Origin: Pseudobutyrivibrio sp. MD2005
GTDB lineage: Bacteria; Bacillota; Clostridia; Lachnospirales; Lachnospiraceae
Direction: 5' to 3'
Assembly: GCF_000621865.1 (NCBI RefSeq)
Contig: NZ_JHXE01000008.1
Location: 1 to 64,000 of the forward strand
Length of the DNA: 64,000 nt
Made by a program: the position numbers and the translations under genes. Shown piece after piece: positions 8,648 to 19,210 of this stretch. Below the pieces are notes generated by a model. That model saw only the letters and a list, made by a program, of their open reading frames with translations. It did not search any database and was not told the origin of the DNA. Positions within the stretch are counted from its first letter, which is position 1; every line of letters begins with the position of its first letter.

Positions 8648-9016
8648 TTACTTCTTCTTATTTGCTACTGTACGCTTTGGACCCTTACGAGTACGAGCGT
8701 TTGTCTTAGTCTTCTGTCCACGAACAGGAAGACCCTTTCTATGACGGATTCCTCTATAGCATCCGATTTCCTGAAGTCTCTTAATATCAAGGGCAACTTC
8801 TCTTCTAAGATCACCTTCAACAGTTAATGTCTCATCGATAACTGTGCTGATCTTCTTAACTTCTTCATCAGTTAAATCCTTAACACGTGTGTTAGGATCT
8901 ACACCAGCTGCCTCAAGAACTTTGTTTGAGCTTACTCTACCAATTCCGTAAATGTAAGTTAAACCAATTTCAATTCTCTTGTCTCTTGGTAAATCTACAC
9001 CTGCAATACGAGCCAT
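8648..9016 (-). CDS. rpsM: 30S ribosomal protein S13
   Basis: uS13 of the 30S head, contacting the P-site tRNA through its basic tail; 122 aa. [26 protein letters not shown] at the N-terminus, and [24 protein letters not shown] followed by a lysine tail at the C-terminus, are textbook features. A spacer of about 200 nt separates it from rpmJ. Confidence 0.98.
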   Translation of the reverse strand: MARIAGVDLPRDKRIEIGLTYIYGIGRVSSNKVLEAAGVDPNTRVKDLTDEEVKKISTVIDETLTVEGDLRREVALDIKRLQEIGCYRGIRHRKGLPVRGQKTKTNARTRKGPKRTVANKKK

Positions 9017-9220
9017 GTGTGTTTACACCTCCATAAATTTCTACTATTGATAAGCGATACAGAAAATACAGCTCCGATCACTCGGCCTGAAATGTGTGTA
9101 CTCCCATATCTTGTCCAATTTGGTCCCGGTATGATGGACCTATTTATTATGAACAGCCTAAATTAGATACTCTTTAGACTGCAGCCGCACATAATAAAAT
9201 GCTACATAAACAAATCAGAA

Positions 9221-9334
9221 TTAACCCTGACGCTGCTTATGCTTTGGGTTTTCGCAGATAATACGAATACTACCCTTTCTTTTGATGACCTTGCACTTCT
9301 CGCACATAGGCTTAACAGAAGATCTTACTTTCAC
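9221..9334 (-). CDS. rpmJ: 50S ribosomal protein L36
   Basis: bL36, 37 aa, read directly from the minus strand. Zinc ligands Cys11, Cys14, Cys27 and His32 identify the zinc-binding form. It starts with GTG at 9334, 6-7 nt after AAAGGAGG. It lies between infA and rpsM in the usual Clostridia order. The presence of all four ligands argues that the zinc-replete paralogue is encoded here. Confidence 0.95.
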   Translation of the reverse strand: MKVRSSVKPMCEKCKVIKRKGSIRIICENPKHKQRQG

Positions 9335-9452
9335 GATTTTCCTCCTTTCCATGCCCCTTTTTTCAAGGGTTGTGGTCAATCTTTATTTGAACATTCTAAA
9401 AACGTCCGCTTAATAGTATAGCGACCGTTCTTAAGTATGTCAATAACTTTTT

Positions 9453-9671
9453 TTATTTATCTCTCCATATAATTCTTCCTTTTGAAAGATCATAAGGACT
9501 CATCTCAATTGTTACTTTATCACCTGGTAAGATTCTGATGTAATTCTGTCTTAACTTACCACTGATATGAGCAAGAATCTGATGACCATTTTCGAGCTCT
9601 ACCTTAAACATTGCATTTGGAAGCTTCTCAACTACAACTCCCTCAACTTCAATAACATCTGCCTTAGACAT
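9453..9671 (-). CDS. infA: Translation initiation factor IF-1
   Basis: Small OB-fold factor that binds the 30S A site during initiation; 72 aa. [20 protein letters not shown] and the C-terminal KGRIIWRDK are diagnostic. The ATG at 9671 is preferred to the one two codons upstream (9677) because it stands 7 nt after AGGAGG, while the other is 1 nt away. The start overlaps the end of the KOW gene, so the two are probably translationally coupled. Confidence 0.97.
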   Translation of the reverse strand: MSKADVIEVEGVVVEKLPNAMFKVELENGHQILAHISGKLRQNYIRILPGDKVTIEMSPYDLSKGRIIWRDK

Positions 9672-9930
9672 TTTCATTCCTCCTATTATAACTCTTAAGA
9701 ATTCTTTTGATTGCTACATCATCTAGTGAATTTCTATCTGCTATTTCATCCAAAATATCAGATGGAATATTTTTAATTAGCTGTAAATGAATTTTCTTTT
9801 TCTTTTTTGGCTTTTCCAAAGTCTTTGTAGTGCCATTCGCAAGATAATAATAATTATCGTCCTCGTTAATTATTACATATATATCTTTCTTATCATGGCC
9901 TGCCTTTGAAATTGCTAGCATTAAATCCAT
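9664..9930 (-). CDS. KOW domain RNA-binding protein (L14e/L6e/L27e-like)
   Basis: 88 aa; a KOW-type RNA-binding fold is suggested by the N-terminal [19 protein letters not shown] and the lysine run KPKKKKKIH in the middle. Clostridia commonly carry such a gene between map and infA, annotated as L14e/L6e/L27e-like. Its function is not established; a role in ribosome assembly or as a ribosome-associated RNA binder is inferred from position. The start has GGAGGG 6 nt upstream and overlaps the map stop; the 3' end overlaps infA. Confidence 0.8.
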   Translation of the reverse strand: MDLMLAISKAGHDKKDIYVIINEDDNYYYLANGTTKTLEKPKKKKKIHLQLIKNIPSDILDEIADRNSLDDVAIKRILKSYNRRNENV

Positions 9931-10721
9931 TTGTTTCCCTCCGGATTTTTTAATTCAGATGGGGTTAGAGTCAGAATTTCTGGAGCTCCATCAGTAATTA
10001 CAATCGTGTTCTCATAATGGGCTGAAAGTGATTCATCCATAGTAACAACTGTCCATTCATCATCCATCCATGCAACATCGCAGCTACCAGCATTTATCAT
10101 TGGTTCGACAGCTAATGTCATTCCTTTAATGAGTTTAGGACCTTTTCTAAACTTACGTCTAAAATTGGGAATTTCTGGTGCTTCATGTAAACTAGTACCA
10201 ATTCCATGTCCAACTAAATCTCTAACAACACCGTAGCCAAAGCTTTCCGCATAATCTCCAATTGCACCAGAGATATCGTAGAGATGTTTTCCTGCAGTAG
10301 CATACTTCATACCTTGGAAAAATGATTGGCGTGTTCTCTCTATAAGAAGCTTAGCCTCTTTACTAATCTCTCCAATTCCTACAGTACGAGCAGCATCTGA
10401 ATGATAACCCTTATATAGTACTCCAGTGTCAAGACTGACAATATCGCCATTAACAAGAATTCTATCTTTTGATGGAATTCCATGAACGACTTCATCATTA
10501 ACAGAAACACATACACTTCCTGGATAACCATATAGTCCTTTAAAATTTGGCTCGCATCCAAAGCTTCGGATTACTTCCTCGCCAAGCTTATCCACTTCAT
10601 ATGTAGACATGCCTTCATGAATCTCATTAGCAAGAGTTTCATGAACCTGAGCCAAAATTTTTCCTGCCTCACGCATCAATTGAATTTCTTCTTCAGTTTT
10701 AATAGTGATTGTCTCTGACAT
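9921..10721 (-). CDS. map: Methionine aminopeptidase, type I
   Basis: Removes the initiator methionine from nascent proteins. 266 aa. The five metal ligands of the family are all present: Asp98, Asp109, His172, Glu206 and Glu237. It follows adk directly (the start is 1 nt past the adk stop) in the spc part of the ribosomal operon. A second map with an N-terminal SEC-C zinc motif is at 55358-56230, so this organism has two paralogues. Confidence 0.96.
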   Translation of the reverse strand: MSETITIKTEEEIQLMREAGKILAQVHETLANEIHEGMSTYEVDKLGEEVIRSFGCEPNFKGLYGYPGSVCVSVNDEVVHGIPSKDRILVNGDIVSLDTGVLYKGYHSDAARTVGIGEISKEAKLLIERTRQSFFQGMKYATAGKHLYDISGAIGDYAESFGYGVVRDLVGHGIGTSLHEAPEIPNFRRKFRKGPKLIKGMTLAVEPMINAGSCDVAWMDDEWTVVTMDESLSAHYENTIVITDGAPEILTLTPSELKNPEGNKWI

Positions 10722-10722
10722 C

Positions 10723-11367
10723 TTAAGCTCCTAAAATAGATGTGATATCATCAAACACCTTTTCCATTGGCTGTGTACCATCAACAGACTTAAGAATTCC
10801 TTTGCCCTTATAGAAATCAATAAGTGGCTGTGTCTGCTCATGATATACATCAAGTCTCTTCTTAACTGTTTCTGGCTTATCATCATCTCTAAGTACTAAT
10901 TCATTTCCACAAGAGTCACATACGCCCTCTTTCTTTGGTGGAATAGATACGATGTGATATGTAGCACCGCAATTTAAGCAAGCTCTACGTCCAGACATTC
11001 TATTGATGATATTCTCATCAGGAACATCTACATCAATCGCATAATCCATAGCCTCACCAATCTTAGTAAGTGCAACATCAAGTGCCTCGGCCTGTGGAAT
11101 AGTTCTTGGGAATCCATCTAAAACGAAACCGTTTTTAGCATCATCCTGAGCAATGCGGTCCATTACAAGATCACATGTAAGTTCATCTGGAACAAGCAAA
11201 CCTTGATCCATGTATTCCTTAGCCTTTTTGCCCAGTTCAGTACCGTTTTTTATGTTGGCACGGAATATATCACCTGTGGAAATGTGAGGAATTGAATACT
11301 TGGCAGCAATCTGCTTTGCCTGTGTACCTTTGCCTGCACCAGGTGCACCTAACATAATAATCTTCAT
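10723..11367 (-). CDS. adk: Adenylate kinase (zinc-lid type)
   Basis: Converts ATP and AMP to two ADP. 214 aa with the P-loop GAPGAGKGT at residues 7-15. The LID domain contains Cys130, Cys133, Cys150 and Cys153, the structural zinc site of Gram-positive adenylate kinases. Located between secY and map as in many Firmicutes; a hairpin occupies the 100-nt gap after secY. Confidence 0.97.
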   Translation of the reverse strand: MKIIMLGAPGAGKGTQAKQIAAKYSIPHISTGDIFRANIKNGTELGKKAKEYMDQGLLVPDELTCDLVMDRIAQDDAKNGFVLDGFPRTIPQAEALDVALTKIGEAMDYAIDVDVPDENIINRMSGRRACLNCGATYHIVSIPPKKEGVCDSCGNELVLRDDDKPETVKKRLDVYHEQTQPLIDFYKGKGILKSVDGTQPMEKVFDDITSILGA

Positions 11368-11412
11368 AAACTAAACCCTCCTGCTTTCGGTTAAATAAAA
11401 AAACATCTAAAA

Positions 11413-11452
11413 ACACCTTAAGAGATACGTAAAAACGTATCTCCTATGGTGT
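11413..11452 (-). promoter_or_regulatory. Stem-loop between secY and adk
   Basis: GAGATACGT and ACGTATCTC (9 bp, four-base loop), enclosed by a second helix ACACC/GGTGT, then TTTTTAGATG followed by a run of T. It resembles a partial terminator that would separate secY from adk-map-infA. Confidence 0.55.
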
Positions 11453-11468
11453 AATAAATGATTAACGA

Positions 11469-12788
11469 TTAATCATTCAAAAATCCTTTATAATTACGAA
11501 CCATCATCTGTGATTCAACTTGCTTAAGTGTTTCTACAATTACACCAACAATAATGATAATTGATGTACCGCCGAATGAAACACTAGCACCAACTAAACC
11601 ATTAAAGACAATAGGAAGTAACGCTACTATTGAAAGACCAATTGCTCCGATAAAAATTACATGCTTTAAAATAGCTGTAAGATAATCAGATGTTGGCTTT
11701 CCTGGTCTAATACCAGGGATAAAACCGCCTGAGCGCTTAAGGTTCTCTGCAATCTCAAGAGGATTAAATGTAATCTCTGTATAGAAATATGCGAAACCAA
11801 TAATAAGTAGTACATATACTACAGCGCCAATTGTGTATATCCAATTTGCTGGATTAAACCAATTTGACTGATTCATACCATTTAACACTTTGCCCCAGAA
11901 TCCTTGAACACCATTCTTGTCAAATAACTGAACAAGCATGATTGGAGTCTGAAGTAAAGACTGAGCAAAGATAACTGGGATAACACCAGCTGTATTAACC
12001 TTCATAGGAATAACTGATGAATTACCACCAACCTGTCTTCTACCCTGAATCTTATTCGAATATTGAACAGGAATACGTCTCTCTGCACTTTGTAAAATAA
12101 CTACGAATACAACTAATGCAACAATGACTGCAGCAATAACTATTCCTGCTAAAGTAGCCTTTGGAATTGTTCTGCCCTTCATATATTGCTCATAAAGCTT
12201 TGTTAAATCAGAAGGGATACGGCTAACGATGTTAATAGTAAGAACTATTGAAATACCATTACCAATACCCTTTTCTGTGATTCTTTCACCGATCCACATT
12301 AATACTGCAGAACCAGCTGTAAGAGCGGCAACAACAAGTACATAATTAATAAATGGAACAGAATATGTAACAAGATATCCGCTTCTACCAAAGCCTATTG
12401 CCATGGCGATTGACTCACCTAATGCCAATGCTATAGTAAGATAACGAGTAATCTGCGTCATCTTTTTTCTTCCTTGCTCTCCATCACGCTGCATCTCTTC
12501 AAGCTTAGGAAATGCAATTGTAAGCAACTGCATAATGATTGAAGATGTAATGTATGGTGTGATATTTAATGCAAATACTGACATTGCAGAAAATGAACCA
12601 CCAGTGATTGAATCAAAGAAGTTTAATGCATTATCACTATTTTCAAAAAGACTTGCAAAGGCACTACCATTGATGCCAGGCACAGGAAGTAAACTTCCCA
12701 GTCTGACAACAATAAGCATTAAAAATGTAAAACCTATTCTTCTTCTTAAATCTTTAATTTTAAATGCATCGCGTAGTGTTTGAAGCAT
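11469..12788 (-). CDS. secY: Preprotein translocase subunit SecY
   Basis: Channel-forming membrane subunit of the Sec translocon; 439 aa with ten predicted transmembrane helices. RRIGFTFLMLIVVRLGSLLPVPG near the N-terminus and the PGIRPGKPT loop near residues 355-365 are family hallmarks. Its start overlaps the rplO stop by one base. SecY handles export for the many lipoproteins encoded in this window. Confidence 0.98.
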   Translation of the reverse strand: MLQTLRDAFKIKDLRRRIGFTFLMLIVVRLGSLLPVPGINGSAFASLFENSDNALNFFDSITGGSFSAMSVFALNITPYITSSIIMQLLTIAFPKLEEMQRDGEQGRKKMTQITRYLTIALALGESIAMAIGFGRSGYLVTYSVPFINYVLVVAALTAGSAVLMWIGERITEKGIGNGISIVLTINIVSRIPSDLTKLYEQYMKGRTIPKATLAGIVIAAVIVALVVFVVILQSAERRIPVQYSNKIQGRRQVGGNSSVIPMKVNTAGVIPVIFAQSLLQTPIMLVQLFDKNGVQGFWGKVLNGMNQSNWFNPANWIYTIGAVVYVLLIIGFAYFYTEITFNPLEIAENLKRSGGFIPGIRPGKPTSDYLTAILKHVIFIGAIGLSIVALLPIVFNGLVGASVSFGGTSIIIIVGVIVETLKQVESQMMVRNYKGFLND

Positions 12789-13231
12789 TAGATCACCTCT
12801 ACAGTTCCGCCTAAAGCTTCAATCTTTTCCTTTGCGCTAGCGCTAAATGCGTTTGCCTGAACGTTGAGCTTCTTTGTAAGCTCGCCGCCGCCAAGAATCT
12901 TAACGCCATCGCGAGGGTTCTTAATGATACCACTCTCGATAAGTGTATCAACAGTTACAGTAGCACCATTTTCAAATCTCTCTAAATAAGAAACATTGAT
13001 ACCAACGATTTCCTTTGTATTTCTATTCTTGAAACCACGCTTAGGAAGACGTCTGTATAAAGGCATCTGTCCACCTTCGAATCCAAGTCTAATGCTTCCG
13101 CCTGAACGAGCCTTCTGTCCCTTATGACCCTTACCAGCAGTCTTGCCATTACCTGAACCGTGACCACGGCCTCTTCTGAAATTATCGCTATGCTTTGAGC
13201 CTTCTGCTGGCTGTAAGTTAGATAAATCCAT
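12788..13231 (-). CDS. rplO: 50S ribosomal protein L15
   Basis: uL15, late-assembly 50S protein, 147 aa. The Gly/Arg/Lys-rich N-terminal half ([20 protein letters not shown]) and the C-terminal domain ending GGTVEVI match the family. Overlaps secY by one base and follows rpmD by 17 nt. Confidence 0.98.
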   Translation of the reverse strand: MDLSNLQPAEGSKHSDNFRRGRGHGSGNGKTAGKGHKGQKARSGGSIRLGFEGGQMPLYRRLPKRGFKNRNTKEIVGINVSYLERFENGATVTVDTLIESGIIKNPRDGVKILGGGELTKKLNVQANAFSASAKEKIEALGGTVEVI

Positions 13232-13248
13232 TATGGCACCTCCTTCTA

Positions 13249-13434
13249 TTAAATTTCTTCAACTTTTACTAAGTGATTGACCATTCTAAGCATTCCGCGA
13301 ACGCTGTCGTTGTCAGGAAGCTCAACAGTCTTGTTGACCTTTCTAAGGCCAAGTGCTTCTACAGTCTTCTTGTTCTTAGGAACAGCACCGATTGTAGACT
13401 TTACGAGTGTTACTCTTAACTTCTTCTCTGCCAT
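13249..13434 (-). CDS. rpmD: 50S ribosomal protein L30
   Basis: uL30, 61 aa, the normal bacterial short form. [28 protein letters not shown] is diagnostic. Sits between rpsE and rplO with gaps under 20 nt. Confidence 0.97.
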   Translation of the reverse strand: MAEKKLRVTLVKSTIGAVPKNKKTVEALGLRKVNKTVELPDNDSVRGMLRMVNHLVKVEEI

Positions 13435-13448
13435 TTTAACTTTCCTCC

Positions 13449-13958
13449 TTAAGCAAGAATGTCTTCAACCTTCTTGCCACGAGCCTTAGCTACTTCTTCA
13501 GGTGACTTAAGAAGCTTAAGTCCTTCGATAGTAGCAAGAACAACGTTCTGCTTATTTGATGATCCAAGTGACTTTGTACGGATATTTCCGATACCTGCAA
13601 GCTCACATACGGCACGAGCTGGACCACCAGCGATGATACCAGTACCTTCTGGAGCCTTCTTAAGAAGTACAGAAGCGCCTGTGTGCTTACCCTGAATGTC
13701 ATGTGTAATACTGTGGTTGTCGTCAAGCTTAACTGTAATAAGCTTCTTCATTGCATCTTCCTTACCCTTGCGGATAGCTTCTGGAATTTCAGCTGCCTTG
13801 CCAAGTCCAGCGCCAACGTGTCCGTTCTTATCGCCTACTACAACAAGAGCTGTGAAACGCATGTTACGTCCACCCTTAACAACCTTTGTTACACGCTTAA
13901 TTTCTACAACCTGCTCAGTTAACTCTAACTGGCTAGCGTCAATGATTTCACGTTTCAT
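13449..13958 (-). CDS. rpsE: 30S ribosomal protein S5
   Basis: uS5, involved in decoding fidelity and mRNA unwinding; 169 aa. The double-stranded RNA-binding-like N-terminal domain contains [14 protein letters not shown], the loop region where spectinomycin resistance changes occur; this loop (about residues 22-30) looks wild type. The C-terminal half has [19 protein letters not shown]. Confidence 0.98.
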   Translation of the reverse strand: MKREIIDASQLELTEQVVEIKRVTKVVKGGRNMRFTALVVVGDKNGHVGAGLGKAAEIPEAIRKGKEDAMKKLITVKLDDNHSITHDIQGKHTGASVLLKKAPEGTGIIAGGPARAVCELAGIGNIRTKSLGSSNKQNVVLATIEGLKLLKSPEEVAKARGKKVEDILA

Positions 13959-13969
13959 GTGTTCTCCTC

Positions 13970-14338
13970 CTAGAATTCTAATCCAGCTTCTCTAGCTGCG
14001 TCTGCAAGAGCTGCAACCTTGCCGGCATAAATGTAACCACCTCTGTCGAATACGACTTCCTTGATTCCCTTTTCCTGTGCCTTCTTTGCAATAACTGTAC
14101 CAAGCTTTGAAGCAGCTTCTACGTTATTTGTCTTTGCAAGATCTGCCTTAACGTCTGCGTCAAGAGTAGATGCTGAAACGAGTGTATTTCCACATGTATC
14201 ATCAATAACCTGAACATACATGTGATTATTGCTTCTGAACACTGCTAAACGAGGTCTTTCTGCAGTACCGGCTAGAGTGTTACGAAGTCTTCTATGCTTT
14301 GTCTGGCGAACTACTTGTCTAGATTTCTTACTTACCAT
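13970..14338 (-). CDS. rplR: 50S ribosomal protein L18
   Basis: uL18, a 5S rRNA-binding protein with L5 in the central protuberance; 122 aa. [18 protein letters not shown] and the C-terminal [15 protein letters not shown] are typical. Confidence 0.98.
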   Translation of the reverse strand: MVSKKSRQVVRQTKHRRLRNTLAGTAERPRLAVFRSNNHMYVQVIDDTCGNTLVSASTLDADVKADLAKTNNVEAASKLGTVIAKKAQEKGIKEVVFDRGGYIYAGKVAALADAAREAGLEF

Positions 14339-14356
14339 TTTACATTCACTCCTTTA

Positions 14357-14896
14357 CTATTTCTTACCGGTCTTACCGACTTTACGTCTAATAACTTCAT
14401 CAGCGTACTTAATACCCTTACCCTTATATGGCTCAGGTCTTCTCTTATCTCTGATGTTGGCAGCGTACTGACCAACTTTTTCCTTGTCGATACCCTTGAT
14501 GATAATTTTATTTCCGTCAACAGTTGACTCGATACCCTCTGGATCTTCCATCTCTACTGGATGAGAGTAACCAAGGTTAAGAGTAAGCTTCTTACCAGCC
14601 TTAGATGCTCTATAACCTACACCGTTAACCTCAAGAGTCTTCTCATAGCCTGCTGTAACACCAACAACCATGTTGTTGATAAGTGTTCTTGTAAGACCAT
14701 GTAAAGACTTCATTTTCTTTAAATCATTAGGTCTTGTAACAACAACTTCTTCACCCTCAAGCTTGATATCCATCTCTGATGGAAGTGTTCTCTCAAGAGT
14801 GCCCTTAGGACCTTTTACAGTCACATGATTATTTTCTGCAATCTCAACTGTAACACCAGCTGGAACTGCGATTGGCATTCTTCCTATACGTGACAT
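14357..14896 (-). CDS. rplF: 50S ribosomal protein L6
   Basis: uL6, near the sarcin-ricin loop and factor-binding site; 179 aa in two similar domains. [15 protein letters not shown] at the start and the [22 protein letters not shown] block near the C-terminus identify it. An 88-nt spacer precedes it after rpsH. Confidence 0.98.
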   Translation of the reverse strand: MSRIGRMPIAVPAGVTVEIAENNHVTVKGPKGTLERTLPSEMDIKLEGEEVVVTRPNDLKKMKSLHGLTRTLINNMVVGVTAGYEKTLEVNGVGYRASKAGKKLTLNLGYSHPVEMEDPEGIESTVDGNKIIIKGIDKEKVGQYAANIRDKRRPEPYKGKGIKYADEVIRRKVGKTGKK

Positions 14897-14984
14897 GCCC
14901 GTACCTCCTTAAATATACTGTATGTCCGGCTTCTGTAACCGGGTTATACTTTTAGGTAATTAGTTACTAAATTGTTTGGATATA

Positions 14985-15386
14985 TTACCAAACGTATGCA
15001 AGAACTTCGCCACCAACCTGAAGCTTACGAGCTTCCTTATCTGTGATGATGCCCTTGTTTGTTGAAAGGATAGCGATACCAAGTCCACCTAAAACGTATG
15101 GGATATCGTCCTTACCAGCGTAAATACGAAGACCTGGCTTAGAAATTCTCTTAATACCAGAAATAATCTTCTCGTTCTTGTTTGCACCGTACTTTAATGT
15201 AACACGGATATCCTTGAAGTTACCATTATCAACGATGTCATACTTTGTGATAAATCCTTCATCTACAAGAATGTCTGCAATTGCAACCTTCATCTTAGAT
15301 GCAGGAACATCTACTGTATCATGTTTTGCAGTATTTGCATTACGGATTCTTGTAAGCATATCTGCTATTGGATCACTCATTGTCAT
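14985..15386 (-). CDS. rpsH: 30S ribosomal protein S8
   Basis: uS8, a central-domain 16S rRNA binder, 133 aa. [18 protein letters not shown] and the C-terminal GGEVLAYVW are diagnostic. The first ATG (15386) is chosen over the second (two codons on) because it is 10 nt from AGGAGG; the second is 16 nt away. S8 often autoregulates the spc operon by binding near rplE; no obvious mimic was worked out here. Confidence 0.98.
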   Translation of the reverse strand: MTMSDPIADMLTRIRNANTAKHDTVDVPASKMKVAIADILVDEGFITKYDIVDNGNFKDIRVTLKYGANKNEKIISGIKRISKPGLRIYAGKDDIPYVLGGLGIAILSTNKGIITDKEARKLQVGGEVLAYVW

Positions 15387-15426
15387 GATGCAATTTCCTC
15401 CTAATTTTCAATCTGTGCTCGCTTAA

Positions 15427-15612
15427 TTACCATGAAGCTTTCTTAACGCCAGGAATCTGTCCCTTGTAAGCTAACTCACGGAAACATACTCTACAAATAC
15501 CATACTTTCTAAGGTATGCATGTGGACGACCGCAGATTTTGCAGCGGCTGTACTCTTGTGTAGAGAACTTAGCTGTGCGCTGCTGCTTAACTTTCATTGA
15601 CTTCTTTGCCAT
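15427..15612 (-). CDS. rpsZ: 30S ribosomal protein S14, zinc type
   Basis: uS14, 61 aa, the short zinc-binding form with Cys24, Cys27, Cys40 and Cys43. The start at 15612 is chosen because [16 protein letters not shown] matches the family and an AGGAGGAAAG site precedes it; a 23-residue upstream extension in frame overlaps the rplE end and is not credible. Often named rpsN in annotations. Confidence 0.96.
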   Translation of the reverse strand: MAKKSMKVKQQRTAKFSTQEYSRCKICGRPHAYLRKYGICRVCFRELAYKGQIPGVKKASW

Positions 15613-15622
15613 AACTTTCCTC

Positions 15623-16168
15623 CTATGCTTCCTTAGCGAAAGGCATATTGAATAAACGAAGTAATTCTCTAGCCTCTTCATCTGTCTTAGCTGTAGTTAC
15701 GAAGATGATATCCATACCACGAGTCTTGTCGATCTTATCGTACTCGATCTCTGGGAAGATAATCTGCTCCTTAATACCAAGTGCATAGTTACCTCTTCCA
15801 TCGAATGAATTAGGATTTACACCTCTAAAGTCACGTACACGTGGAAGTGCAAGGTTGATGAGACGATCTGCGAACTCATACATCTTTTCTCCACGAAGTG
15901 TAGTCTTGCAACCAATTGCCATACCTTCACGAATCTTGAAGTTAGCAACTGAGTTCTTAGCCTTTGTTGTAACTGCTTTCTGGCCTGTAATCTTTTCCAT
16001 ATCATTAACTGCAGACTCAAGAAGCTTTGCATTGTCCTTTGCTTCGCCAACACCCATGTTGACAACGATCTTTTCGATCTTAGGAACTTCCATAATATTC
16101 TTGTATCCAAACTTCTCTACCATTGCTGGTACGATTTCATTAAGATACTGATCTTTTAATCTACTCAA
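15623..16168 (-). CDS. rplE: 50S ribosomal protein L5
   Basis: uL5, central protuberance protein contacting 5S rRNA and P-site tRNA; 181 aa. [30 protein letters not shown] and [17 protein letters not shown] are diagnostic. Stops 10 nt before the rpsZ start. Confidence 0.98.
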   Translation of the reverse strand: MSRLKDQYLNEIVPAMVEKFGYKNIMEVPKIEKIVVNMGVGEAKDNAKLLESAVNDMEKITGQKAVTTKAKNSVANFKIREGMAIGCKTTLRGEKMYEFADRLINLALPRVRDFRGVNPNSFDGRGNYALGIKEQIIFPEIEYDKIDKTRGMDIIFVTTAKTDEEARELLRLFNMPFAKEA

Positions 16169-16190
16169 CGAACTGTTCTCCTTTCTTCAA

Positions 16191-16502
16191 TTAGTCAATC
16201 ACTTCGCCAGTCTTCTTAGCGAAACGGACTTTCTTATCTCCGTCCATCTTGAAGCCAACGCGTGTAGGCTGACCATTATGAAGTAACATAACGTTTGAAG
16301 CATCGATAGGAGCTTCCTGCTCGATGATACCGCCTGCCTGGTTAGCCATGCTAGGCTTAACATGACGCTTAACCATGTTAACACCTTCAACTGTAACGGT
16401 GTTATTCTTCTTATCTACTGCGATAACCTTACCTTCGTTGTTAACATCGCCACCAGCGATGACACGAACAGTATCGCCCTTTTTAATTTTCATAGTTGCC
16501 AT
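16191..16502 (-). CDS. rplX: 50S ribosomal protein L24
   Basis: uL24, an early 50S assembly initiator with a KOW motif (KKGDTVRVIAGGD, residues about 6-18); 103 aa. The start at 16502 (MATMKIKKGD) is 9 nt from AGGAGG; 14 more residues in frame overlap the rplN end and are rejected. Confidence 0.97.
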   Translation of the reverse strand: MATMKIKKGDTVRVIAGGDVNNEGKVIAVDKKNNTVTVEGVNMVKRHVKPSMANQAGGIIEQEAPIDASNVMLLHNGQPTRVGFKMDGDKKVRFAKKTGEVID

Positions 16503-16515
16503 TCTACTCTTCCTC

Positions 16516-16884
16516 CTACAATACTTCTGGAGCGAGAGAAACAATCTTCATGAACTGCTTCTCACGAAGCTCTCTAGCTACAGGTCCAAAAATACGAGTT
16601 CCTCTTGGAGTCTTGTCATCTTTGATGATGACTGCAGCATTTTCATCAAACTTGATATATGAACCATCTTTACGACGGGCACCCTTTACTGAACGAACAA
16701 CTACTGCCTTAACAACGTCACCCTTCTTTACAACGCCACCTGGTGTTGCATCTTTAACGGTAGCAGTAATTACGTCGCCAATGTTGGCATATCTTCTTGT
16801 AGATCCACCCATAACACGGATAACAAGGATTTCCTTTGCTCCTGTATTATCGGCTACCTTTAATCTACTTTCCTGTTGTACCAT
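16516..16884 (-). CDS. rplN: 50S ribosomal protein L14
   Basis: uL14, at the subunit interface (bridge B8); 122 aa. [18 protein letters not shown] and the C-terminal [11 protein letters not shown] match the family closely. Confidence 0.98.
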   Translation of the reverse strand: MVQQESRLKVADNTGAKEILVIRVMGGSTRRYANIGDVITATVKDATPGGVVKKGDVVKAVVVRSVKGARRKDGSYIKFDENAAVIIKDDKTPRGTRIFGPVARELREKQFMKIVSLAPEVL

Positions 16885-16902
16885 TATAGTAGCCTCCTTT
16901 AA

Positions 16903-17157
16903 TTATTTTGCTCTCTCGATTACTTCAACAAGTCTCCATCTCTTATCCTTAGAGAGTGGTCTAGTCTCCATAACCTTTACTGTATCTCCGATGTGAGCAT
17001 CGCCGTTCTCATCGTGAGCCTTAAGCTTATATGTCTTCTTAACGATCTTGTTGTAAAGTGGATGCTTTACGTTATCACGGATTGCAACAACGATTGTCTT
17101 ATCCATCTTGTCACTTACAACAACACCTGTACGTGTTTTTCTTAAGTTTCTTTCCAC
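16903..17157 (-). CDS. rpsQ: 30S ribosomal protein S17
   Basis: uS17, an early 16S rRNA binder with an OB fold; 84 aa. [19 protein letters not shown] near the N-terminus is diagnostic. Followed by rplN after 18 nt. Confidence 0.98.
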   Translation of the reverse strand: MERNLRKTRTGVVVSDKMDKTIVVAIRDNVKHPLYNKIVKKTYKLKAHDENGDAHIGDTVKVMETRPLSKDKRWRLVEVIERAK

Positions 17158-17198
17158 GTTTTTGATCTCCTTTCAAATAATTAAGATTCGTAAGTTAA

Positions 17199-17405
17199 TT
17201 ATGCATTCTTCTCAGCTTCTGTGATAACAGTCTGAATACGAGCGATGTTACGACGAACTTCACGAATTCTTGCTGTGTTATCTAACTGGTTAGTAGCATT
17301 CTGGAATCTTAAGTTGAAAAGTTCTTTCTTAGCTTCTACGAGCTGAGCATTAAGCTCTGCTACTGAAGTATTCTTTAAATCCTCTACGTACTTTGTATTC
17401 TTCAT
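17199..17405 (-). CDS. rpmC: 50S ribosomal protein L29
   Basis: uL29, at the tunnel exit beside L23, 68 aa of mostly alpha-helix. [20 protein letters not shown] is diagnostic. Its start codon overlaps the rplP stop (TAATG), indicating coupled translation. Confidence 0.97.
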   Translation of the reverse strand: MKNTKYVEDLKNTSVAELNAQLVEAKKELFNLRFQNATNQLDNTARIREVRRNIARIQTVITEAEKNA

Positions 17406-17833
17406 TATGCTTCACCGCCTTCTAAATCCTCACGGGAAACTATCTTGCACTTGCAAGGAAGTTTATGTGTAGCGAGACGAAGTGCTTCTCTAGCAACTTC
17501 CTCAGATACTCCTGAGATCTCGAATAATACACGGCCCGGCTTAACAACAGCTACCCAATATTCAAGTGTACCCTTTCCTGAACCCATTCGAGTTTCAGCA
17601 GGTTTTGCAGTAACTGGCTTGTCTGGGAAAATCTTGATCCAAACTTTACCACCACGCTTAATGTAACGTGTCATAGCGATACGAGCAGCCTCGATCTGGT
17701 TTGACTTAATCCAAGCTGGCTCCATTGCAACGATACCATACTCACCGTATGAAATCTTATTTCCTCTTGAAGCTTTACCAGCCATGTTTCCACGGAACTG
17801 TTTTCTATGCTTCGCTCTCTTTGGCATTAACAT
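17405..17833 (-). CDS. rplP: 50S ribosomal protein L16
   Basis: uL16, an A-site and 5S-proximal protein, 142 aa. [17 protein letters not shown] and [18 protein letters not shown] are diagnostic. The start at 17833 follows the rpsC stop by one base, with AAGGAGG 11 nt upstream inside rpsC. A 16-residue upstream extension would overlap rpsC and is rejected. Confidence 0.97.
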   Translation of the reverse strand: MLMPKRAKHRKQFRGNMAGKASRGNKISYGEYGIVAMEPAWIKSNQIEAARIAMTRYIKRGGKVWIKIFPDKPVTAKPAETRMGSGKGTLEYWVAVVKPGRVLFEISGVSEEVAREALRLATHKLPCKCKIVSREDLEGGEA

Positions 17834-17834
17834 A

Positions 17835-18494
17835 TTACTCGGCTCCTCCTTCCACATTCTTCTTCTTTGGAAGTACTTCACCCTTATAGATCCATACCTT
17901 TACGCCAACCTTACCATAAGTAGTGTCAGCCTCAGCGAATCCATAATCAATATCAGCACGAAGTGTCTGAAGTGGAATAGTACCTTCGTTGTAAGACTCG
18001 CTACGTGCCATATCAGCACCACCAAGACGTCCTGAACAGCTTGTCTTGATACCCTTGATGCCAGTCTTCATTGCTCTTGACATGCAAGACTTCATTGCTC
18101 TACGGAAAGATACACGGTTCTCAAGCTGACCTGCAATGTTCTCAGCAACAAGCTGTGCATCACGATCTGGTCTCTTGATTTCCTTGATATCTACAACAAG
18201 CTTATCGCTTGTCTGCTTCTGGAGCTCTGTCTTAATCTTGTCGATTTCAGCGCCACCCTTACCGATAACTACGCCAGGCTTTGCTGTGTAAACTGTAACC
18301 TTTACTCTACCAGCAGCGCGCTCGATTTCAATCTTAGAAACGCCTGCAGCGTAAAGCTTCTTCTTAAGAAATTTTCTGATATTATAGTCTTCAACTAAGT
18401 AGTCTGAGAAGTTCTCGCCCTCAGCATACCACTTAGAATCCCAGTCCTTAATAACACCGACTCTTAAGCCATGAGGATTAACTTTCTGTCCCAT
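17835..18494 (-). CDS. rpsC: 30S ribosomal protein S3
   Basis: uS3, mRNA-entry protein of the 30S head; 219 aa. A KH domain in the N-terminal half carries [14 protein letters not shown], and the C-terminal domain has [26 protein letters not shown] marks the start. Confidence 0.98.
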   Translation of the reverse strand: MGQKVNPHGLRVGVIKDWDSKWYAEGENFSDYLVEDYNIRKFLKKKLYAAGVSKIEIERAAGRVKVTVYTAKPGVVIGKGGAEIDKIKTELQKQTSDKLVVDIKEIKRPDRDAQLVAENIAGQLENRVSFRRAMKSCMSRAMKTGIKGIKTSCSGRLGGADMARSESYNEGTIPLQTLRADIDYGFAEADTTYGKVGVKVWIYKGEVLPKKKNVEGGAE

Positions 18495-18505
18495 GTTTTG
18501 CCTCC

Positions 18506-18895
18506 TTAATTTTTCTGATCAAGCACGATAGTGATGTGGCTCATTCTCTTTTCGATTCTGTAAGCTCTACCCTGTGCTCTTGGTCTGATTCTCTTCATTG
18601 TAGGTCCCTTGTTTGCATAGCACTCTGCTACAACAAGATCCTTACTATCTAAGCCGTTATTGTTCTCAGCGTTTGCAATAGCAGACTTAAGTAATTTCTC
18701 TATAACACTTGAAGCGTATCTTGGATTGTACATTACGATAGCAAGAGCTGTGTTAACATCCTTACCACGAATGGCATCAAGTACGAAACAAGCCTTCTGA
18801 ACTGACATTCTAGCATAAGATAACTTTGCTGAAGGTCTTGTATCCTTTACATCGTTTCTCTCACGTTTAATTTGAGATCTATGTCCCTTAGCCAT
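18506..18895 (-). CDS. rplV: 50S ribosomal protein L22
   Basis: uL22, whose long beta-hairpin lines the exit tunnel; 129 aa. The hairpin block [20 protein letters not shown] near the C-terminus shows no deletion of the macrolide-resistance type. Confidence 0.97.
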   Translation of the reverse strand: MAKGHRSQIKRERNDVKDTRPSAKLSYARMSVQKACFVLDAIRGKDVNTALAIVMYNPRYASSVIEKLLKSAIANAENNNGLDSKDLVVAECYANKGPTMKRIRPRAQGRAYRIEKRMSHITIVLDQKN

Positions 18896-18917
18896 GATTA
18901 AAACTCCTTTCTGTTAA

Positions 18918-19199
18918 TTAGCGTACCTTTGACTTCTTTTCGTCCTTACCGTGACCTCTGTAGGTTCTAGTAGCAACGAACTCTCCAAGCTTGTGTCCAA
19001 CCATATCTTCTGTAACATATACTGGAACATGCTTTCTTCCGTCATGTACTGCAATTGTATGTCCAACCATCTGTGGGAAGATTGTAGAACGGCGTGACCA
19101 TGTCTTGATAACTGACTTGTCTCCGCTAGCGTTCATAGCATCAACCTTCTTTAATAAGCTTGCATCAGCAAATGGTCCTTTTTTTAATGAACGTGCCAT
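18918..19199 (-). CDS. rpsS: 30S ribosomal protein S19
   Basis: uS19 of the 30S head, 93 aa. [19 protein letters not shown] and [18 protein letters not shown] are diagnostic. Starts 11 nt past the rplB stop. Confidence 0.98.
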   Translation of the reverse strand: MARSLKKGPFADASLLKKVDAMNASGDKSVIKTWSRRSTIFPQMVGHTIAVHDGRKHVPVYVTEDMVGHKLGEFVATRTYRGHGKDEKKSKVR

Positions 19200-19210
19200 G
19201 TGTATCCTCC

